A DNA stretch of 64,000 bases from Neisseria dentiae (GCF_014055005.1 NZ_CP059570.1:62001-126000); one strand, 5' to 3'; counted from the first letter of the stretch, positions 24,701-32,518 are shown. Numbers and translations: made by a program. Notes: a model not told the origin generated them from the letters alone.

Positions 24701-25169
24701 CAGCAGCACCGACCACACCCTCGGCAACCACCTCGAAGCCCTCACCCTGATAGGCACCACCGCCATCACCGGCAACGGCAACGGCCTGAACAACACCCTC
24801 ACCGGCAACGGCGCAGACAACCTGCTTAACGGCGGTGCGGGCGACGACCGCATCATCGGCGGGGCGGGCAGCGACACCCTCACCGGCGGCGACGGGCGCG
24901 ACACATTCGTGTTCGACAGCGTTTTAAACGGCAGCACCGACACCATCACCGACTTTGCCGCAGGCTTCGACATCATCGAACTGCACAGCAGCATTTTCGA
25001 GAGCCTTACCGCCAACACGATGGAAGAATGGGAACAATACGTCCGCTACCACGCCGACACCGGCCATCTCACCTACGACAGCGACGGCAGCGGCAAGGCC
25101 GACGGCATCCACTTTGCCACGCTCGATAAAGATTTGGAAATCAACCAAGCCAACTTTACCGTGGTATAA
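18762..25169 (+). CDS. giant RTX adhesin with Ig-like repeats and serralysin-type protease domain
   Basis: 2135 residues from ATG 18762. In order: a BapA-like N-terminal domain (MKAYTLSITRNGK...), a hydrophobic AAVVASGLAAVGL segment near residue 135, a 20-residue Pro/Ser/Thr/Glu-rich repeat in five copies (about 187-286), and about 12 Ig-like repeats of 90-110 residues starting with patterns like ITLDKIAGDNVLN (about 288-1560). Then comes a metzincin domain with HEVTHTLGMAH (H1728, H1732, H1738) and a Met-turn SNMSY, RTX calcium repeats GGAGNDTLNGG (about 1906-2035), and a type I secretion C-terminus. It has no Sec signal, as expected for type I export. Likely a surface-bound or released adhesin-protease. 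No dedicated ABC/adaptor pair adjoins it. Confidence 0.9.
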   Translation: MKAYTLSITRNGKTETVKIQPNQPATVQAQPGTAYQLLDEQGNLVAQPDVEWVGDDLWVYAGETRGSAPDLVLQGYRTSLPIQNQQYTVQAGNTFATAADEAAWRQAAQPVAEEVAVGGGTSGAKLWGAAVVASGLAAVGLTAARRGGDTADGVAQAQPAAVQNPSETSSEAASQPVEPSTPATESEQPSETVGNTEDPSAPAVTPEQPSETAGNTEDPSAPAVTPEQPSETVGKTEEPSAPAVTPEQPSETVGNTEEPSAPAVTPEQPSETDGKTETPSTPAVTLPQPVITLHTLAGDDIINAAESQAPVTVSGAVENAREGDTVTVAVGDKNYTSTVRNGTFSVPVDGAVLAAAGEVRVSVETADAAGNTAKAEAVKTYAVDTEITAPVIRFDAIAQDDIINLAESQTETTVVSGKVENARENDEIVLAVGEALYRGTVAGGAFAVAVDTKTLLNHGKVSAALTTSDNAQNSATATAERAYRVDTEYRPAISLDKIAGDNVLNISEAEGTVTVSGKVTDVADGESVLVSCGCESCGTVNWIDIWAKVKDGGFSVDFSGADMKTGNYNIVKASVTSADDAGNTATAETSQSYTRDLQAPDVAVSIDVIAGDDVLNRTERAQTTHTVLGTVTGVQPDERISSVTVSVNGVDYAAEVNGNGYRADIPAGQLAAASEVAVRAEVIDAAGNVGTAEHTRSYLNAVPAPVITLDKVAGDGIIGKAEADSNAITLSGRVENVENGAEVTLSVGTQRTTAVVSDGLFSTNVGAAFFGINSNTRSATGTLTASVSATGDDGMAVTVSDSQAYSVDFTNNTAITIDAVTGDNVVDGDDLAKPTLTVSGKVTDGKTGAPVTVTVNKIEYTATLEVDGTYSVEVETARVFPDGKEGRYAVIASVQRIDEAGNEGSGNASASRMIVLDKTPPAGVIVFDAITGDNVLNGSEAAQAAVTVSGRVTRLADGDDVQSVTVTVGGNEYRAELKGVTFSVEVPAEVMAANTEVSATGAVKDKAGRTAEVAAATQGYTYQTTPPEIEIAIGSINGGNAVNAAKLPEAVLIEGTLTAGATVSKDSIAVGITINGTTYTPVVSDGHWALQLPATTLAVNEGRLNISAHVRATDVYGNAAEHTASGSYDVDTVAPAPTIELNDIAAGNIIGESEKSGEVSVSGKVSGEFKAGDTVTLTVNGAHYQANVDGSGTFAVNVSGALLAAAVPVIHASVNTADDAGSTGSARASLGYSVKSGDIGISLNAVTADDFINVTEAGQPIEISGRVSGADARPGQTVTLTVGGETLRTEVNSDYSFSTSVAAGKLLSNNGYTVLAAVSGLNGSQASAARSYEVAAEAAANIDITHIGNNFTAGLPQAETTRIGGIIEVDGVFAEGMNSERLRQITVTIGEKSYTAGVKADRSFYLDIPTRELAALNGQTLAFKVDADPNLLDLVETGSNAYRINTLSRYAQVQVKSVTFDSPYIEQNSDGLYVVAGAEAGQTLISGTVGGSAKAGDTVTLEAGGKIYTTRVGDDLTFSTKVLTEDLANAETHTVRAVLGATDGAGGSITVADRETYAAPNQNSGAFVSAHGKMNGSAVNSDHTAEGYNFPYFIQKTGSLNGGSYGIAFGGNTDGPAVVKYHFMTLDEVAGLPENYNNYIDRSTMSTYSSDLQAIVRNAYKEISAVTNIEFVEVGSMAEANTNYFMGNLTNGFEGASAIAYNGGLIAWNSRHNYMSWGKEFVHYTVLHEVTHTLGMAHTSAGFTGDYKKEETLEFSNMSYNAYVNNALFLVKGELRTYDLAYLHYAFGINQNVRTGDDTYTFKNYNMYSQDADRYIWDAGGVDTFDASAEKQGVNVNLTPGSWIYTGGNLEKTFAVTGSNTYDMRSYFGLDADAALSGNSSATVTLNTYTEGQAFIGYGTQIENLIGSEHDDVLTGNNADNNIAGGAGNDTLNGGAGNDYLDGGSGADTLTGGSGNDTYVTDDIGDTVIEAENEGEDHVYSSTDHTLGNHLEALTLIGTTAITGNGNGLNNTLTGNGADNLLNGGAGDDRIIGGAGSDTLTGGDGRDTFVFDSVLNGSTDTITDFAAGFDIIELHSSIFESLTANTMEEWEQYVRYHADTGHLTYDSDGSGKADGIHFATLDKDLEINQANFTVV
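19320..19619 (+). repeat. 60-bp coding minisatellite with an embedded DUS core
   Basis: Five tandem units of 60 bases encode EQPSETVGNTEDPSAPAVTP-like blocks. Each carries the 10-base uptake core GCCGTCTGAA in frame (PSE codons), at 19325, 19385, 19445, 19505 and 19565. Unit copies differ at a few bases. Length variation by recombination or slippage would keep the frame. Confidence 0.9.
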
Positions 25170-25185
25170 GGCAGGTGATGTATTT

Positions 25186-25219
25186 CAGGCCGTCTGAAAA
25201 ATATTTTTCAGACGGCCTG
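25186..25219. terminator. DUS inverted pair after the adhesin gene
   Basis: CAGGCCGTCTGAAAAA against TTTTTCAGACGGCCTG with a short loop, 16 bases after the adhesin stop. Confidence 0.7.
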
Positions 25220-25374
25220 AGACTTTTGCAAAATTAGTTTAGGCCGTCTGAAACACCCAGTTATCGTCATTAGCTTCGCAAGTCCGCTGCGCTCACCCCC
25301 GCGCAGCGGACTTGCGAAGCTAATGACGAGATACAAACGTTTTCAGGTTTGACTTGGTTTTTTGCAAAGGTCTC
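25219..25374. mobile_element. MITE-like element with IS5-type ends, containing a 29-bp palindrome
   Basis: GAGACTTTTGCAAAAT at the left and TTTTTTGCAAAGGTCTC at the right match the inverted repeats of the IS5-family element at 16.2 kb. Inside, 25264-25292 is perfectly inverted at 25301-25329 around an eight-base loop. No coding capacity; probably non-autonomous. Confidence 0.6.
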
Positions 25375-25379
25375 GGCCT

Positions 25380-25545
25380 GAAACCTTTGTAAAATTCTTT
25401 TCGATACCTTAAAACACTTGCGTCATGCTCATGCTCAACCCGATCATCTGTTTGTTTTAGAAGAAAAAGAGATACTCGGGTCAAGCCCGAGTATGACGAA
25501 ATGTAAATAAATTCAGGATTAAAACGACTTTTTTGCAAAGGTTTC
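25380..25545. mobile_element. MITE-like element, second family
   Basis: Ends GAAACCTTTGTAAAAT and TTTTGCAAAGGTTTC are IS5-like. The interior (CCTTAAAACACTTGCGTCATG, then ATACTCGGGTCAAGCCCGAG, 25472 onward) recurs at 37554-37719. It is adjacent to the preceding element. Confidence 0.6.
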
Positions 25546-25607
25546 GGCCTTTGCCATTTTAGAAACGGCGGGGCGGTTGGTTGCCCTGCCGTTTGTTCCA
25601 ACGCGCA

Positions 25608-26867
25608 TCAGCGCACCGTTTTTTCGTAAATCCGGTTGGGTTCGCCGATTTCGCCGCCGTCTTCGTTTTCATCTTTGCCGTAGCGGGCGTTTTTCTGCGC
25701 GGTAACGGCGTCGGCCAATTCTTTCCAGCTGATGGTTTTGCCCTGCTTGGGCTTGAAGGTGAATTTAGGCCGGTTGAAATCATGCATATAAAACACCGAG
25801 CTGATGTTTAAGGCTTTTTCTTTGCCGTTGGCTTGCAGGAAAGAGCGCATGCCCACCATGCGGCCTTTGCGGTCGAGATACCAGTCGGTCAGTATCGGTG
25901 TGCCCAGCAGCGATGCGTTTGACGGGAGTTCTTCGGTATCGGCCAAAGAATCGGCCCATTGTTTCAACTCTTCGTATTTTTCGGCGCCGATGCCTTTTTC
26001 AGGGGTTTCTTTTTGCAGGCGGTCGAGTTCCCGGCGGAAGTGTTTGGCTGCCGCCTGAAGATACAGTTTCTCAAATGCGGCGTCTTCCACATAGCGGATG
26101 CGGTATTTCGCACCTGCCTGTTTGGCGTAGCTGTCCGGCGGCAGGGCGGTGTAGTATTGTGCGGGAATATCGCCGTAGGCGCGCAAAATGGCAATATAGG
26201 CGGCTTTTACGGCTGATTTGACGGGAAGTTGTTTGATTTTGCCGTCTGTGTCGAAGCTCTCGGCCGCGTCGGTTAACGTGATGCGCAGCGGTTCGTTTAT
26301 CAGGCGCTCGCGCAGTTTGGGCTCGACAAAGAAATTCAGAATCACGGGAATGCTGGCGGGCATATCCGCAGTGAGGCTCATATCGTTGCCGTCAAACAGC
26401 ATGGGCATGCGCATGCTGCTGCTTTCGTTGTGGTTGTTGAAGGTTAGCTCGGGAATGAATTCGATCTGCTTGCGGCGCAAATCCACCGCACCGGTGTATT
26501 TCAGACAGCCGTTTTCCAGATAGCGGGCGAGGGCGGGGTTGGCCTGCAACCAATCGGCCGCTTTGCTGCCGAGCAGGGCGGGGGTTTCCGGTGTTTCGTC
26601 TTCACCGGTTTGCGCGGCGGTCTCGGAAGCTGCCGCAACGGGCGGGGCAGACGCGGCTGCAACTGCGGCTGCGGTATCGGGCGCTTCGCCTTTGTCGGGC
26701 GGGCTGATGTAGGCTTTGATTTCGCCGTGGTAGTTGTAGCTGTAATCTTTGGTGAGGCTGCGCTCGATGGAATGCTGCACCATTTCGTGTGCCGATTTGC
26801 CGTTTAAGGTGCCGCAGGCGCTCAGGCCGATGGCGGCAACGGTAACAGCTAAGGTGGTTATCCTCAT
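25608..26867 (-). CDS. large putative lipoprotein
   Basis: 419 residues with a lipoprotein signal peptide ending in LSAC (C18). An Ala/Pro-rich low-complexity linker lies at about residues 65-90. The main domain has no motif I recognise; it contains several amphipathic helical stretches (LYLQAAAKHFRRELDRLQKE) and an acidic C-terminal segment (KDENEDGGEIGE). The ribosome site AAAGGAA precedes the ATG. It stands alone on the minus strand. Probably anchored to the outer or inner membrane facing the periplasm. Confidence 0.75.
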   Translation of the reverse strand: MRITTLAVTVAAIGLSACGTLNGKSAHEMVQHSIERSLTKDYSYNYHGEIKAYISPPDKGEAPDTAAAVAAASAPPVAAASETAAQTGEDETPETPALLGSKAADWLQANPALARYLENGCLKYTGAVDLRRKQIEFIPELTFNNHNESSSMRMPMLFDGNDMSLTADMPASIPVILNFFVEPKLRERLINEPLRITLTDAAESFDTDGKIKQLPVKSAVKAAYIAILRAYGDIPAQYYTALPPDSYAKQAGAKYRIRYVEDAAFEKLYLQAAAKHFRRELDRLQKETPEKGIGAEKYEELKQWADSLADTEELPSNASLLGTPILTDWYLDRKGRMVGMRSFLQANGKEKALNISSVFYMHDFNRPKFTFKPKQGKTISWKELADAVTAQKNARYGKDENEDGGEIGEPNRIYEKTVR

Positions 26868-26999
26868 GTTTTTCCTTTCGGTTTTTGCGGGCGGTTTATG
26901 TTTGCGGAATGTTGTGCCGATTATGCATAAGGTATCGCGTTTTGTCTAATGCGGGGTATGCCGTTAAGTTGGTTTTCCGGCGTTAACCGAAAAACGGCA

Positions 27000-27029
27000 G
27001 GCCGTCTGAAAAAATGTTTTAGACGGCCT
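27000..27029. terminator. DUS inverted pair
   Basis: CAGGCCGTCTGAAAA facing TTTTAGACGGCCTG (one base shorter on the right arm). Lies past the metallophosphatase stop on the minus strand. Confidence 0.6.
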
Positions 27030-27040
27030 GTTCATGATGC

Positions 27041-28090
27041 TTATACTGTTTTTTCGATGTCGCCGTTGTCGAACACCAACACCCGCTCCGGCCAGCGCAT
27101 GGCGGCGAGCCTGAAGCAGGATTGTGCGGGCGGGATTTGCTGTTTGCGGTCGCGCCAGCGCGCACCGGCGGAAAAGTCGGTGCAGAACACGTTGCGTTCG
27201 GCGCCGTGCCATGCGTTGCCTGCCGCGGGCAGAATGTTTTCGCGGTCGGGCGCGGGCGGTTGGGGCTGCCAGCTGCGCCAGTAGTGGCCGATCAGCACGG
27301 GAACGGGTTCGCGGTAATCGTTCCACCAGCTGCTGCGGGCGGTGTAACGCCAGCGGCCGCCGGCGTAAAACGGTTGTGGGGCGATTTGTTCGACGCCGCT
27401 GGTGAGTGCGCGTATCGGGTGCAGGCGGCTGCGGTTGAGTTCGTATTGTGCGGTGGCGGGCATGGGCGGCGGTGTTTGTTGCGGGTTTTCGGCGGCTTCG
27501 GCGTAGCGTTGCTGTTCGTGCAGATAGTCGGCATACCAAGGGGCGGTTTGAAGTTGCGTGTTCAGTTCGCGGTCGAAACGATGGTATTGTTCGGTGAGGC
27601 TTTCGCCGCAGGCTTCTTCGAGCCGCGCAAAGGTGTAGGGCAGCCAGGCGGCGTGCACGATGCGCACATCGCTGCGTTCCAATATCAGCGGCAGCTCTGC
27701 CAAACGGCTTTCAAGGGCGGGGCGTTCGGAAGGCGGCAGGGTGTGCCACGGGGCGTAAAGGGCGGCGTCTTTGGCTTCGCGTTCGGGAAAAAACCAGCCG
27801 GAGCCGTCTTTGGGGTCGTGCATCAGGGCGTTGAGTTCGTGGTTGCCCAAAACGGCAAAGGCATTGCCTGCGTCGTGCATCTGCAGAAACCATGCGAGCA
27901 CGGCAGGGCTGTTTGGGCCGCGATCGCACAAATCGCCTACGAACACGAGCTTTCTGCCTTGCGGATGGCTGCCGTTTTCGCGGTAGCCGAGGTGGTGCAG
28001 CAGGGCTTGCAGGGCGTCGATTTCGCCGTGAACGTCGCCGACGATGTCGAGCGGGGTTTCGGGCAGGGGGCGGCAGTAGCGGTAGGGCAT
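27041..28090 (-). CDS. calcineurin-like metallophosphoesterase
   Basis: 349 residues. The three hallmark motifs of the phosphoprotein phosphatase/ApaH superfamily are present and spaced normally: GDVHGEID (about 18-25), GDLCDRGP (about 52-59) and GNHE (about 81-84), with a histidine in VLIGHYWRSW. It is longer than typical ApaH or PrpA proteins and may act on protein phosphates or nucleotides; the substrate cannot be read from sequence. ATG 28090. It is a single gene on the minus strand. Confidence 0.82.
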   Translation of the reverse strand: MPYRYCRPLPETPLDIVGDVHGEIDALQALLHHLGYRENGSHPQGRKLVFVGDLCDRGPNSPAVLAWFLQMHDAGNAFAVLGNHELNALMHDPKDGSGWFFPEREAKDAALYAPWHTLPPSERPALESRLAELPLILERSDVRIVHAAWLPYTFARLEEACGESLTEQYHRFDRELNTQLQTAPWYADYLHEQQRYAEAAENPQQTPPPMPATAQYELNRSRLHPIRALTSGVEQIAPQPFYAGGRWRYTARSSWWNDYREPVPVLIGHYWRSWQPQPPAPDRENILPAAGNAWHGAERNVFCTDFSAGARWRDRKQQIPPAQSCFRLAAMRWPERVLVFDNGDIEKTV

Positions 28091-28305
28091 GGTTTGGGTT
28101 CCTGAAAGGTCTCAGGCCGTCTGAAAACGGCTCGAGCATGACAAAGGGCTGCATAATATTACATTGTGAGTGCATATCTTTAAACGGCGTGCGGGTATGA
28201 TGTAATCGGTTACTTTAATAAGCCGTTTGTCTGCATTTTATCGGCAATCGCTGCATTTTGTGGTAAAAGGCAACCGTTTTTCCCGAAATAATACGGAGAT
28301 TTTCT

Positions 28306-28719
28306 ATGAATATGGTCCGCAAATCTATGATAACCGTGTTGGCTGCTTCGGCGCTGGTGCTGGCGCCGGTGGCGCAGGCACGCATGACCGACCGCACAAC
28401 GGCTACGATTGTGGGCGCTGCCGTGGGCGGCGTAATCGGCAGTGCTGCCGGCAATAATATGGAAAGCACGCTGATCGGCGCCGCAGTAGGCGGCACGGCG
28501 GGTAATCTTTACGCCAAGCGCAACCAGAAGCGTGAAGCGGCCGAGCGTGAAAAACAGCGCCGCGTGGTTTACCGCAACACGCACAACCATTATTATTATG
28601 ACGACAATGATGACGACGACAGAAAACGCAAATACCGCCCTCATCATGCAAGTTATAAAAAATACGGTAAAAAAGGCTACCACCACAAACGCTATAAACA
28701 CGATCGCGATGATGATTGA
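28306..28719 (+). CDS. secreted glycine-zipper protein with His/Asp-rich tail
   Basis: 137 residues. A signal peptide ends at AQA (about residue 25). It is followed by a double glycine-zipper segment (IVGAAVGGVIGSAAGNN and LIGAAVGGTAGNLYA) as in outer-membrane-associated YmgG/17-kDa-antigen-like proteins. The second half is very charged, with runs of Asp, Lys, His and Tyr (YYYDDNDDDD, GYHHKRYKHDRDDD) that could bind metal. ATG 28306 lies nine bases after GGAG. Function unknown. Confidence 0.78.
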   Translation: MNMVRKSMITVLAASALVLAPVAQARMTDRTTATIVGAAVGGVIGSAAGNNMESTLIGAAVGGTAGNLYAKRNQKREAAEREKQRRVVYRNTHNHYYYDDNDDDDRKRKYRPHHASYKKYGKKGYHHKRYKHDRDDD

Positions 28720-28740
28720 TGTTTAGCCGTTTAAGGCACG

Positions 28741-28822
28741 GCAGGCCGTCTGAAAATATTTCAGACGGCCTGTTTTCTTGGCGGCATGATGAAAAAACCG
28801 CCCGGATGTCCGGGCGGTTTGC
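28741..28822. terminator. DUS pair plus GC hairpin between convergent genes
   Basis: An inverted DUS pair (28741-28774) and a second perfect hairpin AACCGCCCGGA/TCCGGGCGGTT (28797-28821) lie between the glycine-zipper gene (plus) and accC (minus). Together they can terminate both transcripts. Confidence 0.7.
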
Positions 28823-28830
28823 ATTTGCGG

Positions 28831-30192
28831 CTAGGATTGCTGTTTGGCTTTTCTGGCCTCCAGCCAATGCTCCAGATAATGGATGCTCACGCCGCCTTCT
28901 TGGAAGCCGGGGTCGACAAACAGATCGCGGTGCAGCGGGGTATTGGTTTTGATGCCGGTTACGGCCAGCTCGGCCAGTGCCACGCGCATTTTGGCCATGG
29001 CCTGCTCGCGGGTTTTGCCGTGTACGCAGATTTTGCCGATTAAGCTGTCGTAGTTGGGCGGGATGCGGTAGCCCTGATAGATGTGGCTGTCGACACGGAT
29101 GCCCAAGCCGCCGGGCAGGTGGCAGCTTTCTATCAGGCCGGGGCTGGGGATGAAGTTGTAGGGGTCTTCGGCGTTGATGCGGCACTCGAACGCATGGCCT
29201 TCGAGCACGATGTCTTTCTGCTTGTATTGCAGGGGCAGGCCGCTGGCAACGCGGATTTGTTCCTGCACGATGTCCACGCCGGTAATCAGCTCGGTAACGG
29301 GGTGTTCCACCTGCACGCGGGTGTTCATTTCGATAAAGAAAAATTCGCCGTCTTCATACAGAAACTCAAACGTGCCTGCGCCGCGGTAGCCGATGCGTTT
29401 GCAGGCGGCCACGCAGGCTTCGCCGATTTTTTTGCGCTCTTTGTCGGTGATGCCGGGAGCGGGGGCTTCTTCGATAACTTTCTGGTGGCGGCGCTGCATG
29501 GAGCAGTCGCGCTCGCCCAGATAAATGGCGTTGCCGTGTTCGTCGGCCAAAACCTGGATTTCGACGTGGCGCGGTTTTTGCAGGTAGCGTTCCATGTAAA
29601 CCATGGGGTTGCCGAAGGCCATGCCGGCTTCGGTTTTGGTCATTTCCACCGATTTGAGCAGGTCTTCTTTTTTCTCGACCACGCGCATACCGCGTCCGCC
29701 GCCGCCGCCTGATGCTTTGATAATCACGGGAAAGCCCACTTTGTCGGCGATTTTGAGAATTTCGGCGTCATCGTCGGGCAGGGCGCCGTCGGAGCCGGGC
29801 ACGCAGGGCACGCCCGCTTCGATCATGGCGTGTTTGGCCGATACTTTGTCGCCCATCAGGCGGATGGTGTCGGGGCGCGGGCCGATGAACACGAAGCCGG
29901 ACTGTTCCACCTGTTCGGCGAAATTGGCGTTTTCGGCCAGAAAACCGTAGCCGGGGTGGATGGCGTCGGCACCGGTTACTTCGGCGGCGGCGATGAGGGC
30001 GGGAATGTTGAGATAGCTTTGCGGGGAAGGGGCGGGGCCGATGCACACGGATTCGTCGGCCAGCTTCACGTGCAGGCTGTCTTTATCCGCTTCGGAGTGC
30101 ACGGCAACGGTGGCGATGCCCATTTCGCGGCAGGCGCGTAACACGCGGAGCGCGATTTCGCCACGGTTGGCAATCAATACTTTTTTCAGCAT
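28831..30192 (-). CDS. accC: acetyl-CoA carboxylase biotin carboxylase subunit
   Basis: 453 residues, normal AccC length. The start is MLKKVLIANRGEIALRVLRAC; the ATP-grasp glycine-rich loop is KASGGGGGRGMRV, and the catalytic and metal residues lie in FEFLYEDGEFFFIEMNTRVQVEHPVTE. It carboxylates biotin on BCCP using ATP and bicarbonate, the first step of fatty acid synthesis, in the cytoplasm. ATG 30192 is chosen over an in-frame start nine codons upstream. It follows accB on the same strand, with about 100 bases and a DUS pair between. Confidence 0.97.
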   Translation of the reverse strand: MLKKVLIANRGEIALRVLRACREMGIATVAVHSEADKDSLHVKLADESVCIGPAPSPQSYLNIPALIAAAEVTGADAIHPGYGFLAENANFAEQVEQSGFVFIGPRPDTIRLMGDKVSAKHAMIEAGVPCVPGSDGALPDDDAEILKIADKVGFPVIIKASGGGGGRGMRVVEKKEDLLKSVEMTKTEAGMAFGNPMVYMERYLQKPRHVEIQVLADEHGNAIYLGERDCSMQRRHQKVIEEAPAPGITDKERKKIGEACVAACKRIGYRGAGTFEFLYEDGEFFFIEMNTRVQVEHPVTELITGVDIVQEQIRVASGLPLQYKQKDIVLEGHAFECRINAEDPYNFIPSPGLIESCHLPGGLGIRVDSHIYQGYRIPPNYDSLIGKICVHGKTREQAMAKMRVALAELAVTGIKTNTPLHRDLFVDPGFQEGGVSIHYLEHWLEARKAKQQS

Positions 30193-30249
30193 AGGGATTC
30201 TTTCAGAAGAGGTTTCCAAGCGCGCGGCTTTGTTCTGAATATAGCAAGC

Positions 30250-30290
30250 GTTTCAGACGGCCTTAAGCCGGGTTAAGGCCGTCTGAAAAG
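30250..30290. terminator. DUS inverted pair between accB and accC
   Basis: TTTCAGACGGCCTTAA and TTAAGGCCGTCTGAAAA are inverted around an eight-base loop. Inside the accBC unit it may act as a partial terminator setting the subunit ratio. Confidence 0.55.
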
Positions 30291-30291
30291 G

Positions 30292-30750
30292 TTATTCGAT
30301 GATAAACAGCGGTTCGCCGTATTCTACCGGCTGGCCGTTTTCAACCAGAATTTCTTTGATTACGCCGGATTTTTCGGCTTCGATTTCGTTCATCAGCTTC
30401 ATCGCTTCGATGATGCACAGGGTTTCGCCCGCTTTAACGCTTTGGCCCACTTCCACAAACGGGGGAGACGAGGGGCTGGGTGCGCGGTAGAACGTGCCGA
30501 CCATCGGCGATTTTTGGGCGGCCGACAAATCGCGTGCGGCGGGGGCTGCCGCAGCGGCAGGCGCGGCAGCAGCGGGTGCGGGCGCGGCGGCGGGTGCGGC
30601 ATGGTGCACAGGCGCGGGCGCGGCGTAAACGGCCTGCTGCGGTGCGGAGCGGGTGATGCGCACTTTTTCTTCGCCTTCGGTTACTTCGATTTCGGCGATG
30701 CCCGATTCTTCAACCAGGTCGATTAATTTTTTCAGTTTGCGTAAGTCCAT
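30292..30750 (-). CDS. accB: biotin carboxyl carrier protein of acetyl-CoA carboxylase
   Basis: 152 residues. An N-terminal helical region (MDLRKLKKLIDLVEESG) is followed by an Ala/Pro-rich hinge (about 45-75) and a C-terminal biotinyl domain. The biotinylated lysine is K118 in EAMKLMNE. It carries carboxybiotin between AccC and the carboxyltransferase. accB precedes accC in the same direction, the usual order. Confidence 0.97.
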   Translation of the reverse strand: MDLRKLKKLIDLVEESGIAEIEVTEGEEKVRITRSAPQQAVYAAPAPVHHAAPAAAPAPAAAAPAAAAAPAARDLSAAQKSPMVGTFYRAPSPSSPPFVEVGQSVKAGETLCIIEAMKLMNEIEAEKSGVIKEILVENGQPVEYGEPLFIIE

Positions 30751-31249
30751 CGTGGTTCCTTTTGCTCGTGATAGCGGGTTAACAAAAACCGGATAAGCGT
30801 TAACCTGCTTGTGACTTTAAAGCCGTGCAGCGGAAAAAACCGCCGCGCTGCACGGCGGGAATGCGGCACCGTTTTACAGGCGGTAACAAAAAAATATATC
30901 CGGCTATTTTTACCAACTTGCTGCTAAATGTCCAGCAAAATATCAAAAAAAGGCCGTTTTTGATGCGAATGTTCGGATTGCCGGCCGGGCGGGCGAACGG
31001 CCGGAAAGGCAGGCGAGCATTTATTCTAAAGAAGCTTATGGCGCACGGTTTACATGTTTATAAAAACTTGCGGAGCCGGAGGAAAGCGCGGTTGTCGGCC
31101 TGCCGCAACAGGCACCGCGCCGTTTGCAGCGAATTTTTCAGACGGCCTGCCGTTAACGGCGCCGGCTACATTATCATTACGCCTTTAAATAACAGGCCGG
31201 AACCTTTGAAAAACTGTCTTCAGGCCGTCTGAAAAAGGGAAAACACATT
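30751..31249. other. intergenic region upstream of accB
   Basis: About 500 bases between divergent accB and the TPR protein gene. It should hold both promoters. A 135-residue open frame on the plus strand has no ribosome site or family resemblance and runs through a DUS; it was not called. One DUS lies near 31136-31147 and another at 31221-31232. Confidence 0.5.
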
Positions 31250-32518
31250 ATGAGCAAACCGCTGCCGCCCAAATTGCAGAAAACCCAGCAGCAGTTAGAC
31301 CGGATTTCCGCCGCGTTCAAACAGCATATGGCCGCCGGACGCTACCCCGAGGCCGTGCGCGAAGCCGCCAAGGCCCATGCGCTGATTCCCAAAGCCGTTG
31401 CGCCGCTGAGCGATGCCGCCACCGCAGCGGTAAAAGGCGGTCTGTGGCAGGAGGGCATCGACTATGCCAAAAGGGCTTTGCAGCGCAACCCGCAGCACAT
31501 CAATTCGCTCGATGCGCTCGCCCACGCCTATGGCGGCCTCGGCGATTGGGCGAACTGCCGCACCTACGGCCTGCAAGCCTTGCAGCTGCGCGACAAAAGC
31601 ATAGCCGCACAGCCCGAGCCGCCGCAAACCCGCGAAAACCGCGGCGGCAAAAACATCATCGCTTTTTCGCTGTTCGGCGCGAGTTCCGAATATATCGAAC
31701 CGGCGGTGATGAACACCGAATTGGCGGGCGAAATCTACCCGTGCTGGACGTGCCGCTTCTATATCGACGGCAGCGTGCCCGAAACGGCCGTGCAGCGCCT
31801 GCGGGCAAACGGCGCCGAAATTGTGCGGATAGACGGTGCTGCCCAATCATGGCCGGGCGCGATGTGGCGTTTTCTGGCGATGGACGACTCCGAAGCCGAA
31901 CGGGTGATTTTCCGCGATGCCGATTCGGTGATTTCGCAGCGCGAAGCGCGCGCGGTGCAAGAATGGATAAACAGCGGCAAGCTGTTCCACACCCTGCGCG
32001 ACGCCGGCACCCACACCGAGCTGATACTGGCCGGGCTGTGGGGCGCGGCGGCGGGCAGCGTGCCCGATATGCGCGGCAAAATCGAAGCCTATCTCAATAA
32101 GCCTTTGGTTTCCCGCCATTTCGCCGACCAGTTGTTTCTGCGTGAAAACGTGTGGCCTTATGCCCGCCAGAGCCTGTGCGCGCACGACCGTATTTTCGGT
32201 TTCGCCAGCGCGGCGCCGTTTCCCGACGACGCGCCGTTCGACTACGAGCGCTTCCATGTCGGCTGCAACGAAGGCAACACCCGTTTTCAGGCGGCCTTCA
32301 ACCTGCCCGACGGCAGCCGCGTGTTGTGGCGTCTGTTCAGCCGCATCTCTCCGCTTTTGAACGCCGATTATTCGCTGAACATTCTGCCCGAAGAGCGGCA
32401 GGTTTGCGCTTATGAGGCCGTGGTGCAGAACGGCAAAGTGGGCGGCCTGATTCCGCACCGCTATGCCAAAGGCTTTTCAGACGGCCTGTCTAAGATTACC
32501 GTGGCGGCGCTGGAATGA
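31250..32518 (+). CDS. TPR-containing glycosyltransferase-like protein
   Basis: 422 residues, cytoplasmic. The N-terminal 110 residues form about two TPR-like helical repeats (AGRYPEAVREAAKAHALIPK, QEGIDYAKRALQRNPQHINSL, NCRTYGLQALQL). The C-terminal part resembles small nucleotide-sugar-dependent transferases: NIIAFSLFGASSEY, RFYIDGSVP, and a possible DXD-like VIFRDADSVIS at about residues 220-230. Function is uncertain; modification of a surface glycan or protein is possible. A DUS is encoded near the 3' end (FSDGL). Confidence 0.65.
   Translation: MSKPLPPKLQKTQQQLDRISAAFKQHMAAGRYPEAVREAAKAHALIPKAVAPLSDAATAAVKGGLWQEGIDYAKRALQRNPQHINSLDALAHAYGGLGDWANCRTYGLQALQLRDKSIAAQPEPPQTRENRGGKNIIAFSLFGASSEYIEPAVMNTELAGEIYPCWTCRFYIDGSVPETAVQRLRANGAEIVRIDGAAQSWPGAMWRFLAMDDSEAERVIFRDADSVISQREARAVQEWINSGKLFHTLRDAGTHTELILAGLWGAAAGSVPDMRGKIEAYLNKPLVSRHFADQLFLRENVWPYARQSLCAHDRIFGFASAAPFPDDAPFDYERFHVGCNEGNTRFQAAFNLPDGSRVLWRLFSRISPLLNADYSLNILPEERQVCAYEAVVQNGKVGGLIPHRYAKGFSDGLSKITVAALE

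Noticed and set aside
30825..31232. 135-residue plus-strand frame upstream of the TPR protein gene
   Set aside because: No ribosome site, no domain, runs through a DUS and the accB promoter region.
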